Assembly: GCA_944392255.1 (NCBI GenBank)
Contig: CALXVY010000001.1
Span: 1-64,000 of the forward strand
Reading direction: 5' to 3'
Source: an uncultured Alphaproteobacteria bacterium
Lineage (GTDB): Bacteria > Pseudomonadota > Alphaproteobacteria > RF32 > CAG-239
DNA: 64,000 nucleotides
Position numbers and translations under genes: made by a program. The notes beneath the pieces are model-generated. The model worked only from the letters and a program-made list of their open reading frames with translations, was not told where the DNA came from and did not search any database. Below, piece by piece: positions 55,254-63,750 of the stretch; positions within the stretch are counted from its first letter, which is position 1; each line of letters begins with the position of its first letter.

Positions 55254-55425
55254 AGTTCTCTCCTCAACAACATTAAAACTGAAATTATATCAAAATTACA
55301 CTCAAAAAATGCATAGGTCAATTTTATTTAGATATTTTTTTAATAAAGATAATTTATATTGCTAAGAACTGAAAAAATACTTATATATATAATATAAAAA
55401 TATTTTATAAGGAAGAAAGCAAACC

Positions 55426-56076
55426 ATGGGACAATATTTAGATATTATCATTCTTTTATTAGTTGTTTTATTTATCTTTCAGCGTTTAAAATCTGTCTTA
55501 GGAACAAGACCACATGGTGAAAGCACAAAATTATCAGATGAAAGTGCTGCCAAGATTTTTGACATCATCATGAAAGAAGCCGAAAAAAACAAACTTTCTG
55601 AAGAACAAAAAGACAATATCAAAGATATAAACTTAACCGAAGCCCAAAAAACCTTAGCCAAAATACCAAACTTTGAAGAAAAAAACTTTTTAACCGGTGC
55701 TAAAAAAGCCTTTGAAATTATCTTAACCGCCTTTAGCAAAGCTGATTTAGAAACCTTAGAAATGTTGGTCAACAAAACCATTTATAACAAGTTTAAGGAT
55801 ATTATCGAAAAAAGAAAAGAAGAAGGCATAACTGCCGAGTTAGACTTCATTGGTTTTGACAAGGCAGAAATTGTTGATGCCAAAATCAGCAAAAACAATG
55901 TTGCAAAAATCACGGTAGAATTCATTTCTCAGCAAGTAAATTTGCTCAAAGATAAAGAAGAAAAAATAATAGAAGGCGATGATCAATACATTCAAACCAT
56001 CACAGATAAATGGACTTTTGAAAAAGCCATCACGTCAACCAACCCCAATTGGATACTTGTTTCAACAAAGAAATAA
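55426..56076 (+). CDS. Tim44-domain membrane protein
   Basis: A 216-residue protein with an N-terminal transmembrane helix (LDIIILLLVVLFIFQRL), a charged linker and a C-terminal Tim44-like domain (about 75-215). Such proteins (TimA) are alphaproteobacterial relatives of the mitochondrial import motor subunit. Their bacterial role is not settled. It begins a plus-strand run tim44-like, mltA, hypothetical, smr with gaps of only a few bases. Confidence 0.85.
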   Translation: MGQYLDIIILLLVVLFIFQRLKSVLGTRPHGESTKLSDESAAKIFDIIMKEAEKNKLSEEQKDNIKDINLTEAQKTLAKIPNFEEKNFLTGAKKAFEIILTAFSKADLETLEMLVNKTIYNKFKDIIEKRKEEGITAELDFIGFDKAEIVDAKISKNNVAKITVEFISQQVNLLKDKEEKIIEGDDQYIQTITDKWTFEKAITSTNPNWILVSTKK

Positions 56077-56080
56077 AAAT

Positions 56081-57232
56081 ATGAAAAAAATTGCTTATAT
56101 ATTCGGACTATGCTTCATTTTAATTTCTTGTGGAGAAGAAACATCCACACCAACAAGCATGGAAGATTTAAATTTGAAAAAAAGCAATTATTCAGATTTA
56201 AGCAATTGGAAAAAAGATGATATACAAGACGCCATAAAAGCGTTCAAAAAATCTTGTCAAAAAATAAAAGATAATAAAAACGAATATATTGATAAAAAAG
56301 CCGCTATAAAAATTTCTACCAAAGACTATCAAAAGCTTTGTCGCCAAATAACTGAAATTCGTCCTACCAAATATAAAGAATTCATAGAACAAAACTTCAC
56401 TCCCTATTTGGTTGAATATAAAGGTTCTTCTGAAGGAAAATTCACCTCTTATTATGAGGCCGAACTTCACGCTTCTTATCATAAATCAGATAAATATAAA
56501 TATCCTGTTTACGGTCGCCCTTATGATATGATAGAACTTAACTTACAAGATTTTGACAAAAGCCTTCCCAACAAAAGGTTAGTTGGTCGCATCAAAGGCA
56601 ATACTTTTATCCCTTATTATACCAGAGCCGAAATCCATGATAAGCCATTAAATGCTCCAATTATTTTGTGGGGAGATAATGAAGTTGATATTTATGTCAT
56701 GCAAATTCAAGGTTCTGCCGTTGCCAAAATGGAAGACGGCTCATATATCCGCATTGGCTATACAGATAACAATGGTCAAGAATTCAAAGGTATAGGCAGT
56801 ATATTATTAGAAGAAAAACTCATCAAACCCGGACAAGCTTCCATGGGCAAAATAAAAAAATGGCTCAAAGAAAATCCGGATAAAGCTATTGAACCAATGA
56901 ACAAAAACAAACGTTATGTCTTTCATCGTTTAGTTAATGCCGATGGACCAATCGGAGCTCAAGGTGTTTCATTAACCTCTGGCAGAAGCTTAGCTGTTGA
57001 CCGCACATATATTCCTTTAGGTGCTTTATTATGGTTAGAAACAACCGGTCCTGATAAAGAAAACATCAACAAACTAGTCGTTGCTCAAGATATCGGCGGA
57101 GCCATTAAAGGAGCTGTTCGAGGAGATTATTTCTGGGGCAGCGGTGGAGATGAAATTTTAGAAAAAGCCGGAAGAATGCATGCCAAAGGCAAATATTATA
57201 TACTTATACCCAACTCAACTGAGGTAAAATAA
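56081..57232 (+). CDS. mltA: Membrane-bound lytic murein transglycosylase A
   Basis: A 383-residue lipoprotein lytic transglycosylase that cuts glycan strands of peptidoglycan at the outer membrane. It starts at 56081 with a signal peptide and lipobox LISC. A longer frame from 55979 would overlap the Tim44-like gene and destroy the lipoprotein signal. The MltA domain (about 110-280) and the C-terminal 3D domain with catalytic AQDIGGAIKGAVRGDYF are complete. Four bases separate it from the preceding gene. Confidence 0.95.
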   Translation: MKKIAYIFGLCFILISCGEETSTPTSMEDLNLKKSNYSDLSNWKKDDIQDAIKAFKKSCQKIKDNKNEYIDKKAAIKISTKDYQKLCRQITEIRPTKYKEFIEQNFTPYLVEYKGSSEGKFTSYYEAELHASYHKSDKYKYPVYGRPYDMIELNLQDFDKSLPNKRLVGRIKGNTFIPYYTRAEIHDKPLNAPIILWGDNEVDIYVMQIQGSAVAKMEDGSYIRIGYTDNNGQEFKGIGSILLEEKLIKPGQASMGKIKKWLKENPDKAIEPMNKNKRYVFHRLVNADGPIGAQGVSLTSGRSLAVDRTYIPLGALLWLETTGPDKENINKLVVAQDIGGAIKGAVRGDYFWGSGGDEILEKAGRMHAKGKYYILIPNSTEVK

Positions 57233-57233
57233 A

Positions 57234-57743
57234 ATGGTAACAAAAGCAGACAAAATGGTTTTCAGAGCCTTAAAAACCGCCGTAGAAAAAGACCAACTTC
57301 GTTTATACATGGACTATGGCAAAGTCAACCGCCCCGGTTCACCGATATATAATCCTTGGGAATGTCTGTTACCAATACTTATTCCTGTGCTCATAGGATT
57401 AATGCTGATAATTTTTGTCGGCGTCATTTTTGGCTTATTATTCATTGTTGCCATGATAATGGTTTATAGCACATATTTTAAGAAAAAACTCTATCACAAA
57501 GTTATAGAAAGAACTAAAGCTTATCTTATTTCATCTTTTGACAATTGTGAAAATTTATGGAAATTCGGAGGCATTGTCTTAGTTAATGCAGAAAATAAAA
57601 AACTCGGCTGTGTTGCTCCCGAAGGAGATTGGAAAGAATTTGTCATATTAAATTTTTCTGATTATATGTTAGAAAAAAAACCGGAAGAAACAAAATCAGA
57701 AGACAAAAAAGCAGATGAAGAAAAACCAACCGAAAATAAGTGA
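57234..57743 (+). CDS. Hypothetical membrane protein in the mltA-smr operon
   Basis: A 169-residue protein not recognised by family. Two close hydrophobic helices (about 43-80, ILIPVLIGLMLIIFVGVIFG and following) are followed by a soluble domain and a Lys/Glu-rich tail. It starts one base after the mltA stop and overlaps smr by 29 bases, so it is translated as part of this operon. An envelope function is suggested by position only. Confidence 0.75.
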   Translation: MVTKADKMVFRALKTAVEKDQLRLYMDYGKVNRPGSPIYNPWECLLPILIPVLIGLMLIIFVGVIFGLLFIVAMIMVYSTYFKKKLYHKVIERTKAYLISSFDNCENLWKFGGIVLVNAENKKLGCVAPEGDWKEFVILNFSDYMLEKKPEETKSEDKKADEEKPTENK

Positions 57744-58257
57744 AGAAGACTTAAATCTTTGGCAAGAAACCACCAAAGACATACAAGCTTTGCCACAAAT
57801 AGAAGAAATTGAACGCCCAACAAAAGAATTACCGCCCATACGCAATAGCATAGATAATTCTACGGTTTATCAAGGCAATAAATTAACAGATTTAGCCATC
57901 GGACAAATTGCCGACTTGGATAGGAATACCGCCACAAAATTCAAGCGTGGTGAATTTAAAATCGAAAGAAGATTAGACCTACATGGCTATACCGAAGATG
58001 AAGCTTGGAATGCCGTAACAAACTTTGTCAAAAATGCTTACATAGACAATTTGCGTTGCATATTAATTGTCACCGGCAAAGGTCGCCCTCACCCCGAAGA
58101 TGAAGACTTTATGCCTCGCCGTGGAATTTTAAAAGAAAAAGTGCCGCAATGGCTCAATTCAAGAGAACTAAGACCTTTAATTTTGAGTATCAGCTATTCA
58201 CAGATTAAAGATGGTGGAGAAGGCGCTTTATACGTCCTTCTCAGAAGAAAAAGATAA
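57715..58257 (+). CDS. Smr-domain protein
   Basis: A 180-residue protein with a C-terminal Smr domain, a DNA/RNA endonuclease fold first seen in MutS2. The motifs LDLHGYTEDEAW and VTGKGRPHPEDEDF with RGILKEKVPQWL are complete. The N-terminal 85 residues are charged and probably disordered. It overlaps the preceding ORF by 29 bases and ends 1 base from the convergent dnaQ. Target nucleic acid unknown. Confidence 0.9.
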   Translation: MKKNQPKISEEDLNLWQETTKDIQALPQIEEIERPTKELPPIRNSIDNSTVYQGNKLTDLAIGQIADLDRNTATKFKRGEFKIERRLDLHGYTEDEAWNAVTNFVKNAYIDNLRCILIVTGKGRPHPEDEDFMPRRGILKEKVPQWLNSRELRPLILSISYSQIKDGGEGALYVLLRRKR

Positions 58258-58974
58258 CTATTGCTTGTTTTCAGCTTCCGGCTCTGCGAGCCAAATAGCT
58301 CCTTTTATTTTGTTTTGTAAAAATTCATTATGAATATTAATTTCTTCTTCAGAAAGAGGAAAATGGCGAACTTCTCTAACTTTTCCTTCTGCTCCGAATT
58401 GAACCTCTGCTGTTTGCTGAGTTGCTTTTTTCTTTTCATCAAACATCATGGCCGGTTCTTGACCGCCAATCAATTGCAGATAAACCTCAGCTAAGAGCTC
58501 AGCATCAAGCAGAGCACCGTGTTTGGTACGATTGGAGTTATCAATATTAAAACGCTTACAAAGTGCATCCAAATTAACGCGCGCACCGGGAAACATATTA
58601 CGGGCAATTTCCAAGGTATCAATAACCTTATCCCATGTAAACTCACGTTTATTTAAAGCTTTTTGCTCAAAGTTACAAAAAGTGATATCAAATTTAGCAT
58701 TATGAGCTACCAAAATGCCATCTTCTCCGACAAAATCGAGCCATTCATCAACAATTTGGTCAAATGTCGGAAAATCTTTCAAAAAGTCATAAGACAAACC
58801 ATGAACTTTAAAAGCATCTTCGGGAACTTCTCTTTGCGGGTTAATATACTGATGATAGACTTTGCCGGTGGGAACATGGTTAATGAGCTCTACTGCACCG
58901 ATTTCAACCAATCTATCTCCCTTATCAGCATCAAAACCGGTCGTTTCCGTATCAAAAACAATCTCTCTAACCAT
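58258..58974 (-). CDS. dnaQ: DNA polymerase III epsilon subunit (proofreading exonuclease)
   Basis: A 238-residue 3'-5' exonuclease that proofreads replication. Exo I carries D8 and E10 in FDTETTGFD, Exo II is VAHNAKFDITF and Exo III is HGALLDAELLAEVY. The length matches alphaproteobacterial DnaQ. It overlaps the coaE stop by 8 bases in a coaE-dnaQ operon reading away from the putative origin. Confidence 0.95.
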   Translation of the reverse strand: MVREIVFDTETTGFDADKGDRLVEIGAVELINHVPTGKVYHQYINPQREVPEDAFKVHGLSYDFLKDFPTFDQIVDEWLDFVGEDGILVAHNAKFDITFCNFEQKALNKREFTWDKVIDTLEIARNMFPGARVNLDALCKRFNIDNSNRTKHGALLDAELLAEVYLQLIGGQEPAMMFDEKKKATQQTAEVQFGAEGKVREVRHFPLSEEEINIHNEFLQNKIKGAIWLAEPEAENKQ

Positions 58975-59560
58975 AATTTTTTCCCTTCAAACCTTTAACA
59001 ATTTCCAAAGCTGAAACTTTGAGCAAATTAAGCGGTACATCTGTTTCCACCACCCAATCTGCTTTTGCAACTTTTTCCTTTTGGCTCATTTGCTTACTAA
59101 TGATTTTATCAACATGCTCTGCAGAAACCTTATCTCTTTGCATGACACGCTGTTTTTGCAACTCTTCATCAACATTAACGGCAATAACAAAATCACAATA
59201 TTTATCCCAACCAAGTTCAAACAAAAGCGCGGCATCTAAAAACAAAATATCGTCTGTTTTAGCATTTTTACGAATAAGTGCTTTTAATTGTCTTTTTAAG
59301 AAGGGATGAATCAAACTCTCTAACTTTTGCAATTGTTGTTTATCATCAAAAACAAGCAAACGCAATTTTCTTTTATCAAAAACCCCATTGTTTTGGGCTT
59401 GCGGAAAGTTTTGCAAAATTACTTTAATAAACTCCGGCTTAAAATAAAGTCTTCTCACCCAAGCATCAGCATCAAAAACAGGATATCCGAGTTTTTTAAA
59501 TATATTAGCCAAAGTAGTCTTTCCACACCCGATAGAACCGGTAATCGCCGCCAAAATCAT
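58967..59560 (-). CDS. coaE: Dephospho-CoA kinase
   Basis: A 197-residue P-loop kinase for the last step of coenzyme A synthesis. The start ILAAITGSIGCGKTTLA contains Walker A. DADAWVRRLYF and the LFELGWDKYCDFVIAV stretch are typical. I place the start at 59560, with AAGG upstream; an ATG at 59578 is an alternative. A longer frame to 59686 adds residues foreign to the family and overlaps DnaA and CtrA motifs, so I reject it. Confidence 0.92.
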   Translation of the reverse strand: MILAAITGSIGCGKTTLANIFKKLGYPVFDADAWVRRLYFKPEFIKVILQNFPQAQNNGVFDKRKLRLLVFDDKQQLQKLESLIHPFLKRQLKALIRKNAKTDDILFLDAALLFELGWDKYCDFVIAVNVDEELQKQRVMQRDKVSAEHVDKIISKQMSQKEKVAKADWVVETDVPLNLLKVSALEIVKGLKGKNYG

Positions 59561-59604
59561 AATCTGAGCCTTAACCATTTGATAAATAAAACAAAACGGA
59601 GTTA

Positions 59605-59620
59605 TTAACAGAATATTAAC
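59605..59620 (+). promoter_or_regulatory. CtrA-type site 1
   Basis: TTAA-CAGAATA-TTAAC, a perfect match to the CtrA consensus TTAA-N7-TTAAC, between coaE and the first DnaA box. Confidence 0.6.
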
Positions 59621-59624
59621 TTTT

Positions 59625-59633
59625 TGTGCATAA
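59625..59633 (-). promoter_or_regulatory. DnaA box 1
   Basis: On the minus strand the sequence is TTATGCACA, a perfect match to TTATNCACA. It lies five bases from CtrA-type site 1. Confidence 0.7.
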
Positions 59634-59725
59634 CTACTCCGCCTCATAGTTCTTATACAATTTAATCCGCATTTTGCAAAATCCAAACTCAGAGTTATAT
59701 ACAGGCATCAAAACTTATCCTCCCT

Positions 59726-59734
59726 TGTGGATAT
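59726..59734 (-). promoter_or_regulatory. DnaA box 2 (one mismatch)
   Basis: On the minus strand the sequence is ATATCCACA, which differs from TTATCCACA at the first base. Confidence 0.5.
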
Positions 59735-59814
59735 TTAAAAAATCTAAAATTAAAGTTTTGAATCCGTTAATGGTGTTTATGGGGTTGAAAAAGAATCCAA
59801 AAAACTAAATTTTG

Positions 59815-59830
59815 TTAATCATTTGTTAAC
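59815..59830 (+). promoter_or_regulatory. CtrA-type site 2
   Basis: TTAA-TCATTTG-TTAAC, a perfect match to the full consensus, between DnaA boxes 2 and 3. Confidence 0.6.
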
Positions 59831-59852
59831 GATTCGTTTTAAAGCAAGGCAA

Positions 59853-59861
59853 TGTGGACAA
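59853..59861 (-). promoter_or_regulatory. DnaA box 3 (one mismatch)
   Basis: On the minus strand the sequence is TTGTCCACA, one base from consensus, and only 17 bases before box 4 with opposite orientation. Confidence 0.5.
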
Positions 59862-59877
59862 CTCTGTTTATGAAAAC

Positions 59878-59886
59878 TTATCCACA
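59878..59886 (+). promoter_or_regulatory. DnaA box 4
   Basis: TTATCCACA, the exact high-affinity consensus, at the left edge of the AT-rich half of the gap. Confidence 0.75.
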
Positions 59887-59952
59887 AAACTCACAGGGAT
59901 ATACAAATAACTACAAAAATTTAAAAAATACATTGTTAGCCCTGCGGGGCTG

Positions 59953-59968
59953 TTAATAAAAAATTAAC
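59953..59968 (+). promoter_or_regulatory. CtrA-type site 3
   Basis: TTAA-TAAAAAA-TTAAC, a perfect match to the full consensus. It lies next to a short GC-rich hairpin (AGCCC/GGGCT, about 59938-59951). Confidence 0.6.
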
Positions 59969-60035
59969 TTTAATCTTTAATATAATCTCGGCAGGTAATC
60001 ATATTTTTTACATTCCTCTCTTTTGCCAAATTTAA

Positions 60036-60064
60036 TTGACAAAAATAAAATAAAAGAATATATA
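60036..60064 (+). promoter_or_regulatory. Strong sigma-70 promoter of rho
   Basis: A perfect TTGACA (60036-60041) and TATATA (60059-60064) are spaced by 17 bases, about 85 bases before the rho ATG. The transcript has a leader of roughly 78 nt. Confidence 0.75.
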
Positions 60065-60098
60065 CAAATTACCTACCAAACATATTTATTAAAAAGAT

Positions 60099-60113
60099 TT
60101 AATAAATTCTTAA
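60099..60113 (+). promoter_or_regulatory. CtrA-type half-consensus site 4 in the rho leader
   Basis: TTAA-TAAATTC-TTAA, followed by A in place of C. It lies downstream of the rho start point, so binding would act as a block. It is the weakest of the four because the region is almost pure A/T. Confidence 0.35.
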
Positions 60114-60149
60114 ATTGCAGAAATTTATTCCCAAAAAGTTAAGGTAAGC

Positions 60150-61403
60150 ATGAATTTAAAAGACTTAAAGCAAAAATCCCCAAAAGAACTCTTAACAGAG
60201 GCCGAGGACCTTGGTATTGAAGATGCTTCTTCAATGCGTAAACAAGATTTAATGTTTGCAATTTTAAAAAAAGTTGCCAGTGAAGATAATATAATTTATG
60301 GAGAAGGTACAATCGAAGTTCTGCAAGATGGCTTCGGTTTTTTAAGATCCAGCCAATCAAATTACCTTGCCGGTCCGGATGATATTTATGTTTCTCCTTC
60401 TCAAGTTAAAAAATTTGGTTTAAGAACCGGCGATACTGTTGAAGGAGAAATCAGAGCTCCTAAAGACAATGAACGCTATTTTGCTCTTACCAAAGTAAAC
60501 CGAATTAATTTTGCTGATCCTGAACTTTCCAAACTCCGAATAAATTTTGATAACCTTACCCCCCTTTATCCTACTGAAAAATTAGATTTTGACATTATTT
60601 GCGGTGACAAAGACTATACCACCCGCGTAATTGATTTGATTGCCCCACAGGGTAAAGGTCAACGTGGTTTGATTGTAGCGCCGCCGCGCACCGGTAAAAC
60701 CGTTATGCTGCAAAATATAGCTCATGCCATTGCCACCAATCACCCTGAAGCATATTTAATGGTTTTGCTTATTGATGAGCGTCCGGAAGAAGTTACTGAC
60801 ATGATGCGTTCTGTTAAAGGTGAAGTTATTTCTTCCACCTTTGATGAGCCGGCATCTCGTCACGTTCAGGTCGCTGAAATGGTTATTGAAAAAGCCAAGA
60901 GATTGGTTGAAACCAAAAAAGATGTTATCATTTTGCTTGATTCTATTACTCGTTTGGGTCGAGCATATAATACGGTTATTCCATCATCAGGTAAAGTTTT
61001 GACCGGTGGTGTTGATGCTAACGCTTTGCAGCGTCCAAAACGCTTACTTGGTGCAGCTCGAAATGTTGAAGAAGGTGGTTCTTTAACCATTATAGCCACA
61101 GCTTTGATTGATACCGGTTCCCGCATGGATGAAGTTATTTTTGAAGAATTCAAAGGTACCGGTAACTCAGAAATTATTTTGGATAGAAAATTAACCGATA
61201 AACGTTTGTTCCCGACCATTGATATTACACGTTCGGGTACACGTAAAGAAGAATTGTTAGTAGATAAAGCCACCTTGTCCAAGATGTGGGTTTTGCGCCG
61301 TGTCTTGATGCAAATGGGCATGACCGATGGTATGGAATTCTTGCTTGATAAGCTTAAACAGAGCAAAGATAATCAAGATTTCTTCAATAATATGAATTCT
61401 TAA
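60150..61403 (+). CDS. rho: Transcription termination factor Rho
   Basis: A 417-residue hexameric RNA helicase that ends transcription. The Rho_N domain (about 1-45) and the cold-shock-like RNA-binding domain (DGFGFLRS, about 62-69) are followed by the motor. The motor has Walker A APPRTGKT, Walker [17 protein letters not shown] and the secondary RNA site near VDKATLSK. Standard length. It reads away from the putative origin. Confidence 0.97.
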   Translation: MNLKDLKQKSPKELLTEAEDLGIEDASSMRKQDLMFAILKKVASEDNIIYGEGTIEVLQDGFGFLRSSQSNYLAGPDDIYVSPSQVKKFGLRTGDTVEGEIRAPKDNERYFALTKVNRINFADPELSKLRINFDNLTPLYPTEKLDFDIICGDKDYTTRVIDLIAPQGKGQRGLIVAPPRTGKTVMLQNIAHAIATNHPEAYLMVLLIDERPEEVTDMMRSVKGEVISSTFDEPASRHVQVAEMVIEKAKRLVETKKDVIILLDSITRLGRAYNTVIPSSGKVLTGGVDANALQRPKRLLGAARNVEEGGSLTIIATALIDTGSRMDEVIFEEFKGTGNSEIILDRKLTDKRLFPTIDITRSGTRKEELLVDKATLSKMWVLRRVLMQMGMTDGMEFLLDKLKQSKDNQDFFNNMNS

Positions 61404-61410
61404 AAATTAT

Positions 61411-61438
61411 AAAAGCTCCTGAAAAGGAGCTTTTCTTT
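61411..61438. terminator. Terminator of rho
   Basis: A 10-bp stem (61411-61420 with 61425-61434) with a 4-base loop is followed by TTTT-type sequence. It ends rho and faces the convergent HAD gene. Confidence 0.8.
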
Positions 61439-62109
61439 TAACCAAAAATGAAATGATAAATTTCATCCATAGTTTTGCATATATGTTTTATGCCTAAAGC
61501 TTTGACCTGAGAAATATATTCTTCATTGTTGTTCATTTTGCTTCCGACAAATGCAATCGTTTCCATTTGGGCAGCCAATCCGGCTTTAAGTCCAGCAAGA
61601 GAGTCTTCAATAACCAAGCAATTTTCAGGTTTTTCGCCCATTTTCTTGGCTGCAAGTAAAAATAAATCCGGCGCCGGCTTACCCTGAGCAACCATTTCAG
61701 AAAGAAAGACTTTATTCGGCGTAAAAATATTATCAATTTTAACCGCCTTTAGCTTCATTTGGGTTTTTTCTTTGGTACCTCCGGTAGCAATACATTGTTT
61801 GATGTCCGTTCTGGCAAAAATTTTCTTAATATCAGGTGTGAGAGAAATTCCTTTACTTAAAACTTGCAAATCTAACTTTGTTCCTTCGTCTTCAAATTTT
61901 TTATCAACATCAAATCCCATTTTTTGCAAAGTATGCAATCTTGTGGTCCAATGCATGCCGCCTAAGTAATGGTTTGTAGTTTTTAAATCCCAATCAATAT
62001 TAAAATATTTTTTAAGGAGTTGACGGCGATTTTCCATCCATAAACATTCAGTATCGGCAATTACACCATCAAAATCCCAAATTATCAATTTTTTAGAAAA
62101 TCTTGTCAT
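61438..62109 (-). CDS. HAD-superfamily hydrolase, beta-phosphoglucomutase-like
   Basis: A 223-residue phosphatase or mutase of HAD subfamily I. Motif I is DFDGVIADTE (nucleophile and acid Asp), motif II is CIATGG, motif III is GKPAPDLF and motif IV is VIEDSLAGLKAG. A helical cap lies at about 18-85. The substrate is probably a sugar phosphate or phosphoglycolate-like compound but is not determined. A single gene between rho and mnmE. Confidence 0.87.
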   Translation of the reverse strand: MTRFSKKLIIWDFDGVIADTECLWMENRRQLLKKYFNIDWDLKTTNHYLGGMHWTTRLHTLQKMGFDVDKKFEDEGTKLDLQVLSKGISLTPDIKKIFARTDIKQCIATGGTKEKTQMKLKAVKIDNIFTPNKVFLSEMVAQGKPAPDLFLLAAKKMGEKPENCLVIEDSLAGLKAGLAAQMETIAFVGSKMNNNEEYISQVKALGIKHICKTMDEIYHFIFG

Positions 62110-62256
62110 AATACAATTTATCGTAGAAAAAATTGAGTCCGTTAAAAGCCCGTAGAAGCATTTTTAAAATATTCTATGATAGTTTTATTAAAAAAATATA
62201 AACCCCCTCTCCAAAGTCAAAAAATCGGCTTTTTTTTTGGAGTCGTTTTTTAAAAC

Positions 62257-62285
62257 TTGCTTTCATCATACAATCTCGCTATAAA
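62257..62285 (+). promoter_or_regulatory. Sigma-70 promoter of mnmE
   Basis: TTGCTT (62257-62262) and TATAAA (62280-62285) are spaced by exactly 17 bases and lie 22 bases before the ATG at 62308. Confidence 0.65.
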
Positions 62286-62307
62286 AACAGCATAAGGAGA
62301 TTTAAAA

Positions 62308-63651
62308 ATGACAAACCAAACCATTTATGCTTTATCCACTGTTTACGGAAAGTCCGGTGTGGCTGTGATTCGCATTTCAGGAACCAAGGCTTTAAAAGCC
62401 ATTGAGTTGATGACAAGTATTGATGTAAAGAACATCAAGCCGCGCTATGCTTATTTTTCCAAATTGCATAATTTGGATAAAACCGAGAATTTGGATGAAA
62501 GTTTGGTTTTGTATTTCAAAGCACCAAATTCGTTCACCGGAGAAGACATTGTAGAATTTCAAACGCATGGTTCCAAAGCTGTAATTAGCTCAGTAATGAA
62601 TTGCTTAAGCCAAATAGATGGTTTTAGAATGGCCGAACCCGGAGAATATTCAAAACGCGCCTTTTATAATGGTAAAATGGATTTAACCGAAGCCGAAGGT
62701 TTGGCTGATTTGATAGATTCTGAAACATCAGAGCAACAAAAATACGCCATGAGACAAATGGAAGGTGGGTTAAAGAACTTATATGAAAACTGGCGTGCCG
62801 AGTTAGTTAAGATGTTGGCGCACCTAGAAGCATTTATAGATTTTCCCGATGAAGATATTCCCTCCTCTGTTATTGATAATATGAATAACACTGTATTTAA
62901 ACTCAAAAACGAGATAAATAGCCACTTGAACAGTGATTCAATTGGCGAGAGATTGCGTGAAGGTTTTAGAGTTGTGATTGTTGGTGCGCCTAATGCTGGA
63001 AAGTCAAGTTTATTAAATGCCATTGTCAAAAGAGATGCCGTAATTGTATCAGATATTGCCGGCACCACCCGAGATGCCATAGATGTTCACTTAGATTTAA
63101 ATGGTTATCCGGTAATGTTTACCGATACGGCAGGATTACGAGAAACAGAAGAAGAAATAGAAAAAATGGGCATTGATATTGCCTATAGCAAAATTCATGA
63201 TGCTGATTTGGTAATTTGTTTGTTTGATGCTTCTGTGGACACTGTTCAAGTGTTTGATAAGATAAAAAATTCATTTAAAAACAAAGCCTTGTTTGCTGCC
63301 AATAAAAGTGATAAATTAACATCAGAACAATGTTCAAAATTAGAAAAGTCAGGTTGTTTGGTTATATCGGCTAAGCAAAAACAAGGCGTTGATAAAGTTT
63401 TACAAGCCATTTCAAAAAATATTGAAGAACGTTTTACTTCTAACTCCAACCTTTTAATCACCAGAAGTCGTTATAGAGAAGCTTTGCAAGATGTTTTGGA
63501 AAATTTGCAGAACTTCGGCTTTAATAAAGAGATTGAATTAACAGCAGAAGATGTTCGCCTTGCTGCGCGCGCTTTGGGTAAAATTACCGGAAGAATAGAA
63601 GTTGACGAGATTTTAGATAAAATCTTTGGTGATTTTTGTATCGGTAAATAA
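62308..63651 (+). CDS. mnmE: tRNA modification GTPase MnmE (TrmE)
   Basis: A 447-residue GTPase that, with MnmG, adds carboxymethylaminomethyl to wobble uridine 34. The folate-binding N-domain (starting TIYALSTVYGKSGVAVIRIS), the helical domain, and the G domain (GAPNAGKSSLLN, DTAGLRETEE, NKSDK) are complete. So is the C-terminal catalytic FCIGK. The AAGGAG before the ATG is good. mnmG, its usual neighbour in this class, is not the next gene. Confidence 0.97.
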   Translation: MTNQTIYALSTVYGKSGVAVIRISGTKALKAIELMTSIDVKNIKPRYAYFSKLHNLDKTENLDESLVLYFKAPNSFTGEDIVEFQTHGSKAVISSVMNCLSQIDGFRMAEPGEYSKRAFYNGKMDLTEAEGLADLIDSETSEQQKYAMRQMEGGLKNLYENWRAELVKMLAHLEAFIDFPDEDIPSSVIDNMNNTVFKLKNEINSHLNSDSIGERLREGFRVVIVGAPNAGKSSLLNAIVKRDAVIVSDIAGTTRDAIDVHLDLNGYPVMFTDTAGLRETEEEIEKMGIDIAYSKIHDADLVICLFDASVDTVQVFDKIKNSFKNKALFAANKSDKLTSEQCSKLEKSGCLVISAKQKQGVDKVLQAISKNIEERFTSNSNLLITRSRYREALQDVLENLQNFGFNKEIELTAEDVRLAARALGKITGRIEVDEILDKIFGDFCIGK

Positions 63652-63750
63652 TTGTCATAATTTTTTCATGATTAAAACATTGACGAATAAAATGTTTTGT
63701 CTTATAAAGCAAAAACATTTTATATTATTGTTTAACTAAATTTATGTGTT

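Larger units (their letters stand above)
59561..60149. other. Candidate chromosomal replication origin (oriC)
   Basis: A 589-base gap, the longest gene-free stretch beside the 5' end of the window, lies between the divergent coaE and rho. It has perfect DnaA boxes at 59625-59633 and 59878-59886, one-mismatch boxes at 59726-59734 and 59853-59861, and four TTAA-N7-TTAA motifs. Its right half is extremely AT-rich and could melt. In known alphaproteobacteria the origin lies near rho, hemE, maf, aroE and coaE, so position and motif content agree. No strand-skew calculation was possible here. Confidence 0.75.

Noticed and set aside
55979-56080. N-terminal extension of mltA
   Set aside because: It overlaps the Tim44-like gene and would hide the lipoprotein signal that starts at 56081.
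59561-59686. N-terminal extension of coaE
   Set aside because: The added residues do not match the family, and the DNA carries a perfect DnaA box and a CtrA-type site.
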